From positions 84,501-148,500 of the forward strand of contig JALQPE010002793.1 of assembly GCA_030407315.1 (NCBI GenBank): a DNA stretch of 64,000 bases. Direction: 5' to 3'. The notes under the pieces were generated by a model. The model did not search any database. It was given only the letters and a program-made list of their open reading frames with translations, and was not told where the DNA came from. This document shows positions 34,258 through 45,775 of the stretch, one piece after another. Positions within the stretch are counted from its first letter, which is position 1. Each line of letters starts with the position of its first letter. A program made the position numbers and the translations under genes. The stretch is from Asparagopsis taxiformis. Its lineage: Eukaryota > Rhodophyta > Florideophyceae > Bonnemaisoniales > Bonnemaisoniaceae.

Positions 34258-35860
34258 CGCGTCTGTTGGCACGCCTTTTATGCGCCCCAGTACATGAGCC
34301 ATGTGAAACCGTGTCCTCGTCCCGATTTTCCATCTTACTATGACAAGTCGTCCACCCGTAAACGCGGAATCAAGACCGAGCGCGAAGACATGTAACCTAT
34401 CCACTGTTCGCGCATTGTGTAACCGAGCGGGCGTTTGTGTATGCCGCATGCGTATCGGACGTGGAATGAGCACACAGAGATACGTCGCGTTTCGTTTTCC
34501 GGTTTGTTTCGATCCCATCCGGCGTGAAGCAGCGCGGCGGTTTACATTCGTGAAACAAGGATGTATCTGCGTATTGCGTGATGACGCTTGCAACTTAAGT
34601 TGCAAGCGGCATCACGCTATGATAATTATGCTACGTGTACGACATACACGCACGCACCCGTGCCAACGCGCTGTCATTCGCGTTTGGTTGCCCCTGTTTT
34701 CGTACGGCGTTTCCGCACATCTGAGATCGCTGCACACATCCGTACATTGTCCGAAACATGCCCTTTGCACAAACGCTTCCACACCGTCCAAATGCACCCG
34801 CTTCCTGCGCAGGATACTTGCACGGCACCCGTTTCGTTCTCCGGACAGCGCGCGTCATAACTAGAATGCACATCGGTACGTACAGCAACCATGGTTGGTG
34901 ACTGTTAGGCTGCTATACGACGTCGTCCACGCACGCAATTAGTTACCCCCATCGCGATGCTTTTTGCCGTGTGATTGCCGCTGCTACGCTCGCTGCCCAC
35001 CGCTCGCTTTCGCGCTTGCTTCCTCTGCCCACAGCATGCACAAAGAATAGCAAAAGCAGTAGTACAAGTTAGTTGACTTTTGTGCAAACCTAATCGTGCA
35101 CGCAGCGGCCGTAATCTTGTGGATAATTGTGGTGATCGTAAATTCGCAAGCTTCGAAGGTACAAATACACAAATTGTTGTTATTTAGGCTTGCAATCTGG
35201 CTGACTGGCATTGCATGAAGTGAAAGGCGGTGAACTCTGTGAATGTGCTGTCACCGAGAATATTCGTCGTGTAATGGGCAATTTCGCCTGGCTCCTGCCG
35301 AATAACCCAGGAATATAAGCATATCTAGCGTGCAGTACATTTGGTCAAACTCGCCGTTACTGAAAACAAGCCGATGCTAATGTTCAATCCAGCCTTGGTC
35401 GTCGCAATGAGGCAGGGTCCAGAAGAGGGTGACTGTGTAGTTGTAAATGAGAAGTAAAAACGAGGCATCACTCCAGACAATGAGCTGCGCGTCCATGGCA
35501 CGTGCACCGCCCGTACATGTGCTGAATGTTCAACAATAGATGCGTATTGCGCAGGTGAGAATCCTTGACGGCGTGGAAGTAACGAAAGAGCGTGTGGGTG
35601 CTTTGCATGCAGAAAGGTGCAATGTATTCGTGTTCAAGTGAAGCGGAGAGAGGGATTGAAAGTGAATTTGAGTTTCAGATCTCGTGGGGATTAGATCTAG
35701 TACGAATCGGGCGTGCACTTGCTGTGTGGTAATAGCTCCCCGGGTGTGTGACCAATCCATTTACACATGAAATATGTGCTCACGTGCTGGTCATTGGCAT
35801 TGGGTAGAGTAAGAGCCGTGCGCTTAGAGGTAGATCTGGCGATAATGCCGGACATATTAC
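34258..35860. other. No gene recognised
   Basis: Stop-rich. It contains a 42-bp hairpin at 34576-34617 (21-bp arms, one mismatch, centre CTTAAG). Confidence 0.45.
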
Positions 35861-36262
35861 ATGCCATCTCGACTCGATGTTTGGTTATGGGAGTATTCAA
35901 ATAGTAGCTACAAAATTCTAAAGTATTCTTGCATTTTAGATGCGCACGCAGAACCGTCAGAAAATGGAGATGATATCGAGCTCCTGGCGGTTCACGACAG
36001 GTGGGGGGTGTTGACACCACGCTCAGTGGACAAGGTATACAACGCTGCATATGCGCCTAAAATAGTAGTGAATAACTGGAACAATACGAAACTGTTTCTC
36101 CAGCGTGACAGTTTCAAAACCTACTTGGAGAGGGACAAGGTGAACTTGCGCGGCGGGGATAACGAGGGGCGGACGGAGGTGATTTCGACTATGCAGAAGG
36201 GTCCGACCAAGGTGTTTTTCTCACATGCATCGATGAGACTTTGGATGCTTGTAGGAGACTGA
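35861..36262 (+). CDS. Unrecognised 133-aa ORF
   Basis: ATG 35861 to TGA 36262. The product is hydrophilic with EYSNSSYKILKYSCILDAHA and KLFLQRDSFKTYLERDKVNL. No known motif, signal or membrane segment. It is preceded and followed by non-coding DNA, so it may be an isolated exon or a remnant. Codon pattern alone is the support. Confidence 0.3.
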   Translation: MPSRLDVWLWEYSNSSYKILKYSCILDAHAEPSENGDDIELLAVHDRWGVLTPRSVDKVYNAAYAPKIVVNNWNNTKLFLQRDSFKTYLERDKVNLRGGDNEGRTEVISTMQKGPTKVFFSHASMRLWMLVGD

Positions 36263-37285
36263 GTGAATCATAACCCAGGGCGACCCAATTCTCCTTCACA
36301 AATCCGGTGCCGAATGATAACCTGCCTTCGTTCGAAATCACGTTGATCGATAGATACTAGGAAGTGAGAGGGCTATCCAGCTCGCGAATTGCAGCTTGGT
36401 CGCGGACAGCGGTTGCGCGTGTGTTTACGCTTGGCGGACTTCTAGTTCCAAAGTGGAACCTTTGGTATGCGAATCCATCATCTCACGCGTCTTACACGTT
36501 TCAAAACTCTGTACATACGGCTGTTCCGGCAGTGTCGGCAGATTCATCTGTTCAAATAAATTGAGAACCGTGGGATATCACGCACTCTTTTCAAACTCTA
36601 AATAGGAAATAATTATTGAATTCATCAAAACCTCTACTCAAGCTCTTTCCTGATCCAAGCATAGAACTTTGAACTCTACAATATACCTATAGTACCCCAT
36701 TTTCCTATACGCTCACTACACTGTCTCTTTCCGGCCACACAAATTCTACTAGGGCATCCTGAGATGTGTTGCACACTTGCACAGCAGTCGCCCATCCCTG
36801 GACAGCGAGCCAGTCGCTGCACTCGCGTGCCAATCAAGTAAATTCAGTGTGTCAACGTGCCTTGTGCAAACACTTGGGCCAGCTCTTGCGTCCCTGCCAC
36901 TGCTCAAGCGTATCCAGATACTTGAATGTGCCAGTCCAGAGCCTTGATATTCAGGTTGATGCATGTGAGTTGCCGAAATAGTCCAAATGGAACATACTAT
37001 GTTATAGTATGACGATTTACGCGGAACAAACATGTTTTCCTGCACAGCGTTGTTCTCTAGTGTTGCACACTGTACCATCTATGCCTTACTATCTATAAAA
37101 ACAGCTGAAAACAACGCTACATCTACAAGCACCAGTGGTGGACTGGGCTCGTCTGTCTTCCAAGTCTTTCCAAAATGGGAAGTGGATATGGTTATGACTT
37201 CAACGACGACAGCGTGAGGTGAACGATGAGCGAAAAGTTTGTTTACTCGTTACTTTCACTCGCAGTCTGCCCGGCGCCATGGTGC
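36263..37285. other. No gene recognised
   Basis: Low-complexity-free intergenic sequence up to the AATGC target duplication of the retrotransposon. Confidence 0.4.
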
Positions 37286-37290
37286 AATGC

Positions 37291-37651
37291 TGTAACGAAC
37301 TGAAGCTGATGCCAGCAATGGCCGGCATAAACTAGTGTATTCTAGACACTACAAGTTACACTAAGTTTACTCATATACTATACGCTGCTAGAAAGTAACT
37401 TGCTGTTACGCCTAGAAGTATCTAGTTGGCTATGTCATCGAGTGATGTCATGATGGCATCATGTTAGATTTATTTTGATGACATAATTTTATTTTGATTA
37501 GTATTTTCTAGAATTAGTTCGACATCGAACTACAATTCTATGGTGGGTATAAAAAGGCATGGTCAACTCCGTTCTTGGGGGATCGGAGGCATCATCGATC
37601 ATTCAACGAAAACAACTACCACTCAGCTATCCCGTATACACTTTCGTTTCA
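37291..37651 (+). repeat. 5' LTR
   Basis: TGTAACGAAC ... CGTTTCA. TATA box TATAAAAAGG at 37548-37557, so transcription probably starts about 25-30 bases later. Confidence 0.95.
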
Positions 37652-37652
37652 C

Positions 37653-37664
37653 TGGTAGCATCGC
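37653..37664 (+). other. Primer binding site, initiator-tRNA-Met like
   Basis: TGGTAGCATCGC starts one base after the LTR. TGGTAGC is complementary to the 3' end (GCTACCA) of typical initiator tRNA-Met acceptor stems. Confidence 0.65.
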
Positions 37665-38453
37665 TTTCTACGGGCGCACTGAGTGAGCAGTTCGGCAAAC
37701 GCCGGCCGACTGCAAGCTCTTGGCTGAAAAGCCATCGTTGGGAGTTATTGAACACCTGAGGGAAGGAGTGCCAGGTGTAAGAACTGTAGTGTCTGCTACC
37801 CCTTGAGCAAGGGTAAGTTACCTGAGGGCTGGAAGGCCAGGTAACTAAGGGCCTACAGGAGGGACTGTAAGTGGTCAACCCGAGGGCAGGAGAGCCGGGT
37901 TGTACCTGAGGGCAGGAGGGCCAGGTGGTGTCTGAGGGCTGTAGAGCCAGACATCCCACTTACAGAACCTAGATCGGAAGTCTAGCTTCCTGGAGGGATT
38001 CTTGATTCTCAAGACTATCCTCTGACCAGTCCTGTGCTGTCGCCAATTGTATTCCCTATACATCCTATTCCACTTGTTGGCTGTTAGCTAGGTGGACCGA
38101 CAGGGTCACGGATACGGGTAACGCAGGCTTGATAGGGGTAAGGAATTGGACTAAGAGGGGTGGAGAGGAGATAGGAAAACTCGAGGAAAGTTGGGTACGG
38201 TCGACTCGAGAAACTTTCTTATAGGGTAAGGACACCGAAGGGTTTATATCGTAAACTGGTGGGGATATCCCGAACGGATCGTTGAACCACATTCCCTGGG
38301 GTGGGTGTGATCAGAGTGCTGAAATTTCTCTCTCCGCGGGTAGAGGACCCGTCGTCAAAGGACGAATCCTTTCAAAAATTGGAAACTGGAAATTTGTTGT
38401 TGAAGAAGAAAGAAGTTTTTTAAGGTTTTAAGTTTGGGAAGAACACTGTCATT

Positions 38454-39221
38454 ATGTCGTTATTGAAGCCCAATAAGCCCCCGACATTCGATGGAACGCG
38501 TGAGGGGTTTACTGTTCGGACGTGGCTACACTCTGTTGGAAGGTACATTTCTCTCATTCAGGTAGGCTCGGATACAGAAATATCCGATAAACAAGCTATT
38601 GATTTCGCTTCGACGTTCATGACAGGGGTGGCTGCCAACTGGTGGTTTACCGTTGTCAACGGAGCGAAAATGCCTGATTCTTGGGAGGCCTTCTCAAACC
38701 TGGTTATTCAAGAGTTCGTTCCTCAAGATAGTGCTGTTAGAGCTCGCGATAAGCTCAGCAAGTTGAAACAGAAAACAAGCGTTTCTGCCTATCTTTCCGA
38801 GTTTAGGAACATCGTAATCAATATCCAGGATATGAGTGAGGGTGAGAAGTTGGCACGTTTCTGTGAAGGTCTCAAGTCTCATATTCTTCTAGATGTTCGC
38901 AAGAACAATCCATCGGACCTTGATGCCGCTGCAAACATTGCTCTTAGCGTTGATGGTGCTTATTACGGAGCTGGGTTCTATACATGAAAAGTTGTTCCTT
39001 CAAGTTATTCTGGGTACGCTCCCATGGAAATCGGCAACTTCGAGAAAAGCCATTCCATGAATGCCCAGAAGAGGAAGGATATTCGTGAGAACCTATGCTT
39101 TGTATGTCACAAGCCCGGTTGCAGAGCGTATAGGCACAAAGGGGAAGTCAAGAAGAGGCTTAACACGAACAAAACTCAGGTTCATTGGGGAGCACCAAGT
39201 TCCTTTCCACAGGAAAACTAG
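38454..39221 (+). CDS. gag: gag of the chromovirus, interrupted by one in-frame TGA
   Basis: ATG 38454. Residues 1-177 form the usual Ty3/gypsy capsid core (FDGTREGFTVRTWLHSVGRY, WWFTVV, FVPQDSAVRARDKLSKLKQ, YLSEFRNIVINI). A TGA at 38985-38987 interrupts the frame, which then stays open to 39221. The second part has a zinc-knuckle-like CFVCHKPGCRAYRH whose ligand order (C..C...GC....H) departs from CCHC. The TGA may be a CGA-to-TGA change; the rest of the element looks fresh. Pol lies in the -1 frame and overlaps the gag end (pol frame open from 39164). GGAAAAC directly before the gag TAG could be a slippery site, but it is not a canonical one. Confidence 0.85.
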
Positions 39222-42200
39222 TCGGTCCTCCTAAAAACAAGTTATACGCTCAGGATGGACCTGAAAAGAGTGTGAATGTTCGATGCGCTGATGCGCAAGT
39301 TAAGAGACCAGAAAAGCCAGGAAGGGCTGTTCCAAGGCAGGAGAAGGGCCGTGTAGAGCCGAGAGTCTTGGAAGCTGAATCAAATACTACTGTTGGGAAA
39401 GAAAGCATCACTACTGATGACCCTATACCAGTAGATCCATTATTGGTTTTCCATGGAAAGTTGAACGGATTACCAGTCAAAGTATTGAAAGATGATGGAT
39501 GCAATACCAACGTAGTAGGGGCCGAGTTTCTGAGGAAGCAGAAGTCTCGAGGAAATTTCATGATTCAGAAAGAGAAAATACAAGTCTCACACTCTCGAAA
39601 AGGTTCCACGGAAGAAGCATCTGAAGTAATCATCAAAGGAACATTGAATATGGGTTCACATACCTATACATCAAATTGGGTTGTTGCCAATTGTAGGTAT
39701 GATGTTCTTTTGGGGATGCCATGGCATGTCGCCCACAATCCAGTTATCGATTACAAAAAAAGGATTGTGAAATGTGGCCATCAGTTGCTTCACGCCTGTA
39801 AAGATCCTGATGATCCAAGGATTCATGTGACGAATCTTGGAGTGAGAAAATTCAGAAAAATGTTACGGAACAGGAAGAACAGTAATGACTTTGAAGTGTA
39901 TCAAGTGTTCGAAAAGGAAAATATTCAGGGAATGAAAGGTTCCAAACACAGTGAGAGGTTGGGGAAGTTACTGACAAAGTACCAGGAAGTGTTCAGAAGT
40001 GATCTTCCAGATGGACTTCCTCCCAAGCGAACAGTAGATCACGCGATCGATGTTCAGAAAGATGCTAAACCTCCACTGAGACCTCTATTTCAGCTGTCTC
40101 CCGCGGAACTAAGAGCAGCTAAGGAATATGTCGAGGAACTGCTGAAGAAAGGAAAAATAAGATCAAGTAAGTCACCTTATGGAGCTCCTCTGTTCTTTGT
40201 CAAAGAGAAAGAAAAACTTCGTGGAGTAGTCTATTATCGAGCTTTGAATCGAATCACGAAGAGGAACAATGCTCCATTGCCGAGATCTGATGAAATGTTT
40301 GATCGCCTTGGGGGATCAAAATATTTTTCAAAACTAGACCTCAAGACGGGGTTCCATCAGATCAGGGTGAAGCCGGAAGACATCGAGAAAACAGCGTTTA
40401 ATACAAAATATGGGCAGTTCGAATATCTTGTCATGCCTATGGGTTTGTGTAACGCTCCTGCATCGTTTCAGACCTTGATGAACCAGATTTTCTATGATTG
40501 CATTGATGTTTTCTTGGTTGTTTACATGGATGATCTACTAGTATTCAGCAAGACGGAAGAGGAACATTTTCGGAATTTGGAAACTGTATTGGAACGTCTG
40601 AAGAGAAATGAATTGTACGTTTCTCCAAAGAAATGTGAATTCTTTCAGACAGAGATCGACTTCTTGGGATTTTTGGTTGGTAGAGACGGCATCAGGGTTA
40701 ATCCTGAAAAGGTTGACGTCCTTAAAACCTGGCCAAAACCAAAATCATTGACAGAGTTGAGAAGTTTCCTTGGTCTCTTACAGTTTTTCCGAAGGTTCAT
40801 TCCGAAATTCTCTGGGATTGCGGCTCCATTGACGGATCTGACGAAGAAAGAAAAGGGTATTGGACATTGGGATGAAATCTGTGATGAAGCTTTCCAAAAG
40901 TTGAAAGATGCAATGATTCAGGCTCCAATATTAGTTGCACCTGATTGGAGAAAGGCCTTCCGAGGTCATGTTGATGCATCTCAGCTCGCTGTTGGTGGTA
41001 CTCTAACTCAGCTGGACAAGAATGGGAAGGATCGTGTTATTGCCTTCTACTCGAAGAAGTTATCATCCACTGAGGCAGATTATACAGCGAATGACCGGGA
41101 ACTTTTGGCTTTGATTTGTTTCTTGGAAAGATTTCGATGTTACCTCGAAGGAGTTGAATTTGAAATATTCACAGACAACCAAGTGCTAAAGAGTTTCTTT
41201 TCGAAAGCCAAGTTGAGTCGAAAAGAAGCAAGATGGTTGGAAACTCTAGGTAACTTTGGTATATTCCCGATAACCCTCAAACCTGGCAAGATTCATGTAT
41301 TGGGTGATGTTTTATCAAGGGCTCCTCACGTTATAAATGGGCGAAATGCTTCATTTAGCAATATTGAAGTACCTGAAATCAATTTTGAGGATATTGTAAC
41401 CCGATATGATGATGACCAGTTCTTCGGACCAGTGGTAAGAGCCATGGAAGGAGATTTTCCTGAAGATGAGATTCAGAAACGGAAACTGGAAAAGATCATA
41501 CCATTGTTTTGTCGTGAACGGGCGAGGCTATTTTACAATGGAAAGTTGTGTGTACCGAGAAGGTCTGTGTCCAGTATTTTGCAAATGGCACATGACTCTA
41601 GGATAAGCGGTCATTTCAAGTTCTTGAAGACGCTAGCAAGACTTGAAAAATTCCATTGGAGACACAAAGCCCGGGATGTCCGGAAGTATGTGGAGGGATG
41701 CATGAAGTGTCAGCAATACAAAGACTCTAATCAGAAGAAGTTGACTTATCCAACTTCTTTAGAGATTCCTGAGAGAAGATGGGGATCTCTAGCAACCGAC
41801 TTTATCGTAAGTCTACCCAAGACAAAAGACGGTTATGATGCCATAACTACCTGGGTAGACCGGTTGACGAGAAGAGTTCATTTTATCAAGTCAAGAGGTA
41901 CTGACACTGCTGAGGATGTTGCGAATGCATTCTTCTCCAACATATTCAAGCTTCATGGACTTCCTGACAATGTGGTATCGGATCGAGATAGAAAGTTTAC
42001 ATCCAAGTTTTGGGATTGTTTGATGGAACTATGTGGCGTTAAGCTCAAGATGTCTACGAGCAGGCACCCACAGACGGATGGCACGTCCGAAATCATGAAT
42101 CGGATGATTGAGAACTATCTTCGGTGCTATTGTTCCTATAACCAAGACAATTGGGATGAACTTCTACCATCTGCAGAGTTTTCCTACAATTCTGCTGTTT

Positions 42201-42889
42201 CTGAAGATCTAGGTATGTCCCCTTTTGAGCTGGACCTGGGATGGATTCCAAAGTCTCCTTTGGACTTTGTGTCTGGAAATGAGATACCTGTGCAAAGTGT
42301 TGAGGAATTCAAGAAACGGTTTACAGCTTCTCTTGAAGATGCTAAGTACTCTTACAACATTGCGAAAGCAGCACAGAGTGCGTATGCCTCCAGAAAGTTC
42401 AAGGATCCAGACTATAGGGTGGGATCCAAGTTATGGATCAACAGGTCTTTGTTCAGGGATGCATACTCCCAGTCTCAGGAAAAGGAGAAGTTGACAGCAA
42501 GACGTTTTGGACCGTTTGTTGTGAAGGAATTGATTGGCAAAAATGCAGTTAGGTTGGATCTTCCTGATCATATCAAGATTCATCCTGTTGTTAATGTCAG
42601 CCACACAATTCCTCATATAGAACAACCGAGTGATATTGCTGCTCCAATACCTCCTGTACCGGCCCCTGTCCCTGCTATTGAAGGTGACGAAATCGAGGTT
42701 GAAGCGATCTTGAATCATAGAAAAAGAGGACGAGGATATCAGTTCCTAACCTTGATGAAAGGTAGTCCTACGCATGATGCTTCATGGCAACCTACGAGGG
42801 ATTTCATAGACAGAGATGGCACGAAGACTGGAATATGGTTAGAATACATCCGGAAGAAGAATATTCTACCGGAATATCATGATGAATAA
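39185..42889 (+). CDS. pol: pol polyprotein: protease, reverse transcriptase, RNase H, integrase, chromodomain
   Basis: About 1234 aa, no ATG at the front (TTG at 39185; frame open from 39164), so expression by -1 frameshifting from gag is expected. In order: an aspartic protease region with LKDDGCNTNVVGAEFL (DDG instead of the usual DSG/DTG); RT with KYFSKLDLKTGFHQIRV, MPMGLCNAPASFQ and VVYMDDLLVFSK (catalytic DD near residue 450); RNase H with HVDASQLAVGGTL and FTDNQVLKSFF; integrase HHCC zinc finger (HDSRISGH...CMKCQQYK) and DDE core (WVDRLTRRVHF, SDRDRKFTSKFW, HPQTDGTSEIMNR); and a C-terminal chromodomain (VEAILNHRKRGRGYQFLTLM...ASWQPTRDF). The chromodomain places it among chromoviruses, which target chromatin marks. 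The frame is unbroken. Confidence 0.95.
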   Translation: MGSTKFLSTGKLVGPPKNKLYAQDGPEKSVNVRCADAQVKRPEKPGRAVPRQEKGRVEPRVLEAESNTTVGKESITTDDPIPVDPLLVFHGKLNGLPVKVLKDDGCNTNVVGAEFLRKQKSRGNFMIQKEKIQVSHSRKGSTEEASEVIIKGTLNMGSHTYTSNWVVANCRYDVLLGMPWHVAHNPVIDYKKRIVKCGHQLLHACKDPDDPRIHVTNLGVRKFRKMLRNRKNSNDFEVYQVFEKENIQGMKGSKHSERLGKLLTKYQEVFRSDLPDGLPPKRTVDHAIDVQKDAKPPLRPLFQLSPAELRAAKEYVEELLKKGKIRSSKSPYGAPLFFVKEKEKLRGVVYYRALNRITKRNNAPLPRSDEMFDRLGGSKYFSKLDLKTGFHQIRVKPEDIEKTAFNTKYGQFEYLVMPMGLCNAPASFQTLMNQIFYDCIDVFLVVYMDDLLVFSKTEEEHFRNLETVLERLKRNELYVSPKKCEFFQTEIDFLGFLVGRDGIRVNPEKVDVLKTWPKPKSLTELRSFLGLLQFFRRFIPKFSGIAAPLTDLTKKEKGIGHWDEICDEAFQKLKDAMIQAPILVAPDWRKAFRGHVDASQLAVGGTLTQLDKNGKDRVIAFYSKKLSSTEADYTANDRELLALICFLERFRCYLEGVEFEIFTDNQVLKSFFSKAKLSRKEARWLETLGNFGIFPITLKPGKIHVLGDVLSRAPHVINGRNASFSNIEVPEINFEDIVTRYDDDQFFGPVVRAMEGDFPEDEIQKRKLEKIIPLFCRERARLFYNGKLCVPRRSVSSILQMAHDSRISGHFKFLKTLARLEKFHWRHKARDVRKYVEGCMKCQQYKDSNQKKLTYPTSLEIPERRWGSLATDFIVSLPKTKDGYDAITTWVDRLTRRVHFIKSRGTDTAEDVANAFFSNIFKLHGLPDNVVSDRDRKFTSKFWDCLMELCGVKLKMSTSRHPQTDGTSEIMNRMIENYLRCYCSYNQDNWDELLPSAEFSYNSAVSEDLGMSPFELDLGWIPKSPLDFVSGNEIPVQSVEEFKKRFTASLEDAKYSYNIAKAAQSAYASRKFKDPDYRVGSKLWINRSLFRDAYSQSQEKEKLTARRFGPFVVKELIGKNAVRLDLPDHIKIHPVVNVSHTIPHIEQPSDIAAPIPPVPAPVPAIEGDEIEVEAILNHRKRGRGYQFLTLMKGSPTHDASWQPTRDFIDRDGTKTGIWLEYIRKKNILPEYHDE

Positions 42890-42914
42890 CTAAGTTGATG
42901 AGGACATCAACTGT

Positions 42915-42930
42915 GTGAGGGGGGGAATAG
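42915..42930 (+). other. Polypurine tract
   Basis: GTGAGGGGGGGAATAG lies immediately before the 3' LTR, in the expected place for plus-strand priming. Confidence 0.8.
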
Positions 42931-43291
42931 TGTAACGAACTGAAGCTGATGCCAGCAATGGCCGGCATAAACTAGTGTATTCTAGACACTACAAGTTACA
43001 CTAAGTTTACTCATATACTATACGCTGCTAGAAAGTAACTTGCTGTTACGCCTAGAAGTATCTAGTTGGCTATGTCATCGAGTGATGTCATGATGGCATC
43101 ATGTTAGATTTATTTTGATGACATAATTTTATTTTGATTAGTATTTTCTAGAATTAGTTCGACATCGAACTACAATTCTATGGTGGGTATAAAAAGGCAT
43201 GGTCAACTCCGTTCTTGGGGGATCGGAGGCATCATCGATCATTCAACGAAAACAACTACCACTCAGCTATCCCGTATACACATTCGTTTCA
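42931..43291 (+). repeat. 3' LTR
   Basis: Identical to the 5' LTR except at 43282. Confidence 0.95.
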
Positions 43292-43296
43292 AATGC

Positions 43297-44505
43297 GATA
43301 CAAATTGCTACTGGGAAAGAAGCTTTACAGAGTGAGGCAATGGTAAGGTGTCGGATACATTTCGATGCTTCTCATACAAAGCTATATATGTACAAGTCAG
43401 TATTATAAAGTGCACGTGAGCATTGCGTTGCATCGCATCTAGTAAGCGCGCACACGAACGCACGAATACACATGCACGCACTGCCGATTGATTCACAACG
43501 AGCGCAACTAGTCCACACGAACCATTGGATTCAAGCTCTTCAAGTGATTCGAGCAGCATCGCATCTGCAATGGTTAAGACACTGAGCTGTTGGAAAGGAC
43601 CTGCAAGCAAGTTTCAAACACAAGGCCACAACAGCAGCAGAAAGAAGAAGTACATGTGTAATGAAATGTCACCGATATCTTATATCCGTCTTGGATACAG
43701 TGCTAGTTTGTGTAGAGCTGCCGCTATGGTGAATAAGAGCGTGCAGTGTGGCAACAAGCGTATCAAGAAATACATATGTGACTTCGAGCGACATGCGGTG
43801 GCATGTTGGTGCGTTACAGACGGTTAGATGATGATATGGGAGAAGCAGCGATGCACTCTGTGCATTTCTTGCATGCAACGATACATTGAATATATCCGAC
43901 GTCAACGAAGCACCCATCGTCTTCCTTCGGCGCGCAGTGGACCTACAGGTACACCATTTCCCTTTGCTTCACCCCATTTCCAGATGTGTGCTAGACGTCC
44001 TAGATTTCTTGACGTTAATTTGCATTGTTCTATCCGTCATCACTTTATTTTGCATTGCCTTTGATACTCTGACGTCTCGGCACAATTTTCACAATACGGA
44101 CAGATTGTAATATTATCCCGTGGTCTACATGGCCTCCATTGACGATTCATTCTCTCTATAACGTTCCGCTCCAACCAATTGCTTACAATCCCTGTAGTTC
44201 CATTCCTTATTTCCCGTCTCAACCTTTCACTGGTCAATAACCCATCAAACTCATACAATTCTCAGCACTTTCTATAGTTTCATCTCCTATCCCAACTGAA
44301 ATAAACATGATTCTATTCTCTATTGGCAGAATAGGCTTCACTGAGACTAGAAAACTCATTCCCATTCTAGCTCGGTCGATCTGCTATCCTCCTGTATTTA
44401 TCCTCCCTGGTACTAACTTCGCTAACTACAAATATCTGTAAAGCTCGACCACAATTACGATGGTCGTATACCACACACCGTTCCAAAATTTACTTACGCA
44501 CTAGC
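43297..44505. other. No gene recognised
   Basis: Stop-rich intergenic DNA right of the retrotransposon; short frames only. Confidence 0.4.
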
Positions 44506-44524
44506 CATATGCTCTTTATTTCCT

Positions 44525-44911
44525 CTATAGTACACTCCACCAGACAGTGTTTTCAACCAATGCACGGTGCTACCCGAAGACAGTACAATTTGCTATCTAC
44601 ACCACTGTATCCAGATTTCCCAAGACAGTGCGGTAATACAGTACAACGTATTGTCTCAGACAGTAAAATGTACTGTCTGCACATACTGTCCGGCGACAAC
44701 ACTTCCGGACAGTAAAATTTACTGTTCTAGACAGTAAATTTTACTATTTTTGGTACTGTCCAGATTTCGTGCCAGTTTATTGCTGCAGCAGTATTCTGAA
44801 ATTTCCAGACAGTAAATTTTACTGTCTCCGCGCACTGTCTTGGCCAGACAGTAATTTTTACTGTCTCAGACAGTAAATTTACTGTCTTTTTCCATTCCCA
44901 ACACCGTAGTG
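44525..44911 (-). repeat. CACTA-type right end with GACAGTA/TACTGTC subterminal cluster
   Basis: CCAACACCGTAGTG ends at 44911 and is the reverse complement of the CACTACGGTGTTG ends at 22106 and 26835. Inside it (44575-44890) are about ten GACAGTA / TACTGTC words, several paired as near-palindromes (GACAGTAAATTTACTGTC near 44870). 44525-44640 is related in reverse to 13213-13345. Confidence 0.7.
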
Positions 44912-45295
44912 GTAGTACCCGCCCATAGCAGGACGAGCATGGAGGAATTCACATGTTCCAGACGTGTCCTTTTCGTCACATTGTCCTTTTTTATTGTGGT
45001 AGGGCAAGGAGAGGAGAAGAAGGCAAAGAAATGGAAGCAGAAAACTCCATATGCTGTCTGCATTCCCTTGACATGCACTGGAGACGGTATGTACCGGAAA
45101 GGTGGGAATGATACTATAGTTCACGTTGAAATGAACGACGGGGTCCGAGAAGTTTTGCACGTACATAACTGCGAGTCAGGAGTTTCTTCATACGATAGAC
45201 AAAGTGGCATTGTAGAGCACAATAGTGATATTCTTTCTGGTGGTGAAGTGAGCGTCTTAACTAGAGAAGATGGATACCCACCACGTTCAGCATAG
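44909..45295 (+). pseudogene. Remnant of a Tnp2/Plavaka-like transposase C-terminus
   Basis: The last ~50 codons (REVLHVHNCESGVS... to EDGYPPRSA) align with the last ~50 residues of transposase copy 1 (SVIRVATIHACSTEH... to LGYPPRTA), including the very end. The upstream part is not convincing. No transposase core precedes it, so it is a 3' fragment of a third family member. Confidence 0.5.
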
Positions 45296-45554
45296 AGTGT
45301 TCCAGCACAGTGTTTAATACATCAGTAAACTTTCGTAATTCATTTAGCAGCAGTCCTGATCAAGTCTTCCAACAAATGCTATACAAAATTTGTACATGTC
45401 GTTTGAAGAATAGAGTGGGATTTTGTTCCATGCGCACAAATAAAGTGTGTTTTGCGAAGAGCGTACGCACTTACGTACGTATGACGCCATTGGTACTAGA
45501 GATGGAGCCGCGAGTTGCAGGACTCCTAGTTCCACAAAGTTGAGTTCGCATAAT

Positions 45555-45775
45555 CCAATGGAGAGCTGGCACCTGGCCAATGAAGTGGAAAATAATACCC
45601 GGTATAGTTTTCTGGCTCCAGTGACAAGTGGAGTATTGTGACTGATGGCTGTCTGCTGGCCAATGGGGAGCCGGCACCTGGCCAATGCAGTGGAAAATAA
45701 TATTATTTTTACCGGGTATATACCCGGTATAGTTTTCTGGCTCCAGTGACAAGTGGAGTACTATGATTCATGGCA
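45555..45775 (+). repeat. 105-bp direct repeat, left flank of the ParB-dioxygenase gene
   Basis: Two copies starting at 45555 and 45660 (CCAATGG.GAGC.GGCACCTGG...). They share the words CCAATGG, GGCACCTGGC and AAAATAATA(N)CCGGTAT with the array at 49802-50273 on the other side of the gene. The second copy carries an extra palindrome, ACCGGGTATATACCCGGTAT. Confidence 0.7.

Larger units (their letters stand above)
37291..43291 (+). mobile_element. Full-length Ty3/gypsy chromovirus LTR retrotransposon (6001 bp)
   Basis: It has two 361-bp LTRs (TG...CA) that differ at one base (37642 T versus 43282 A), and a 5-bp target duplication AATGC at 37286-37290 and 43292-43296. Order is LTR, primer site, gag, pol (protease-RT-RNase H-integrase-chromodomain), polypurine tract, LTR. 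One difference in 361 bp means a very recent insertion. Confidence 0.97.

Noticed and set aside
39205..39221. GGAAAAC as a proven -1 slippery site
   Set aside because: The first three bases are not identical, so it does not meet the X XXY YYZ rule; kept only as a possibility in the gag entry.
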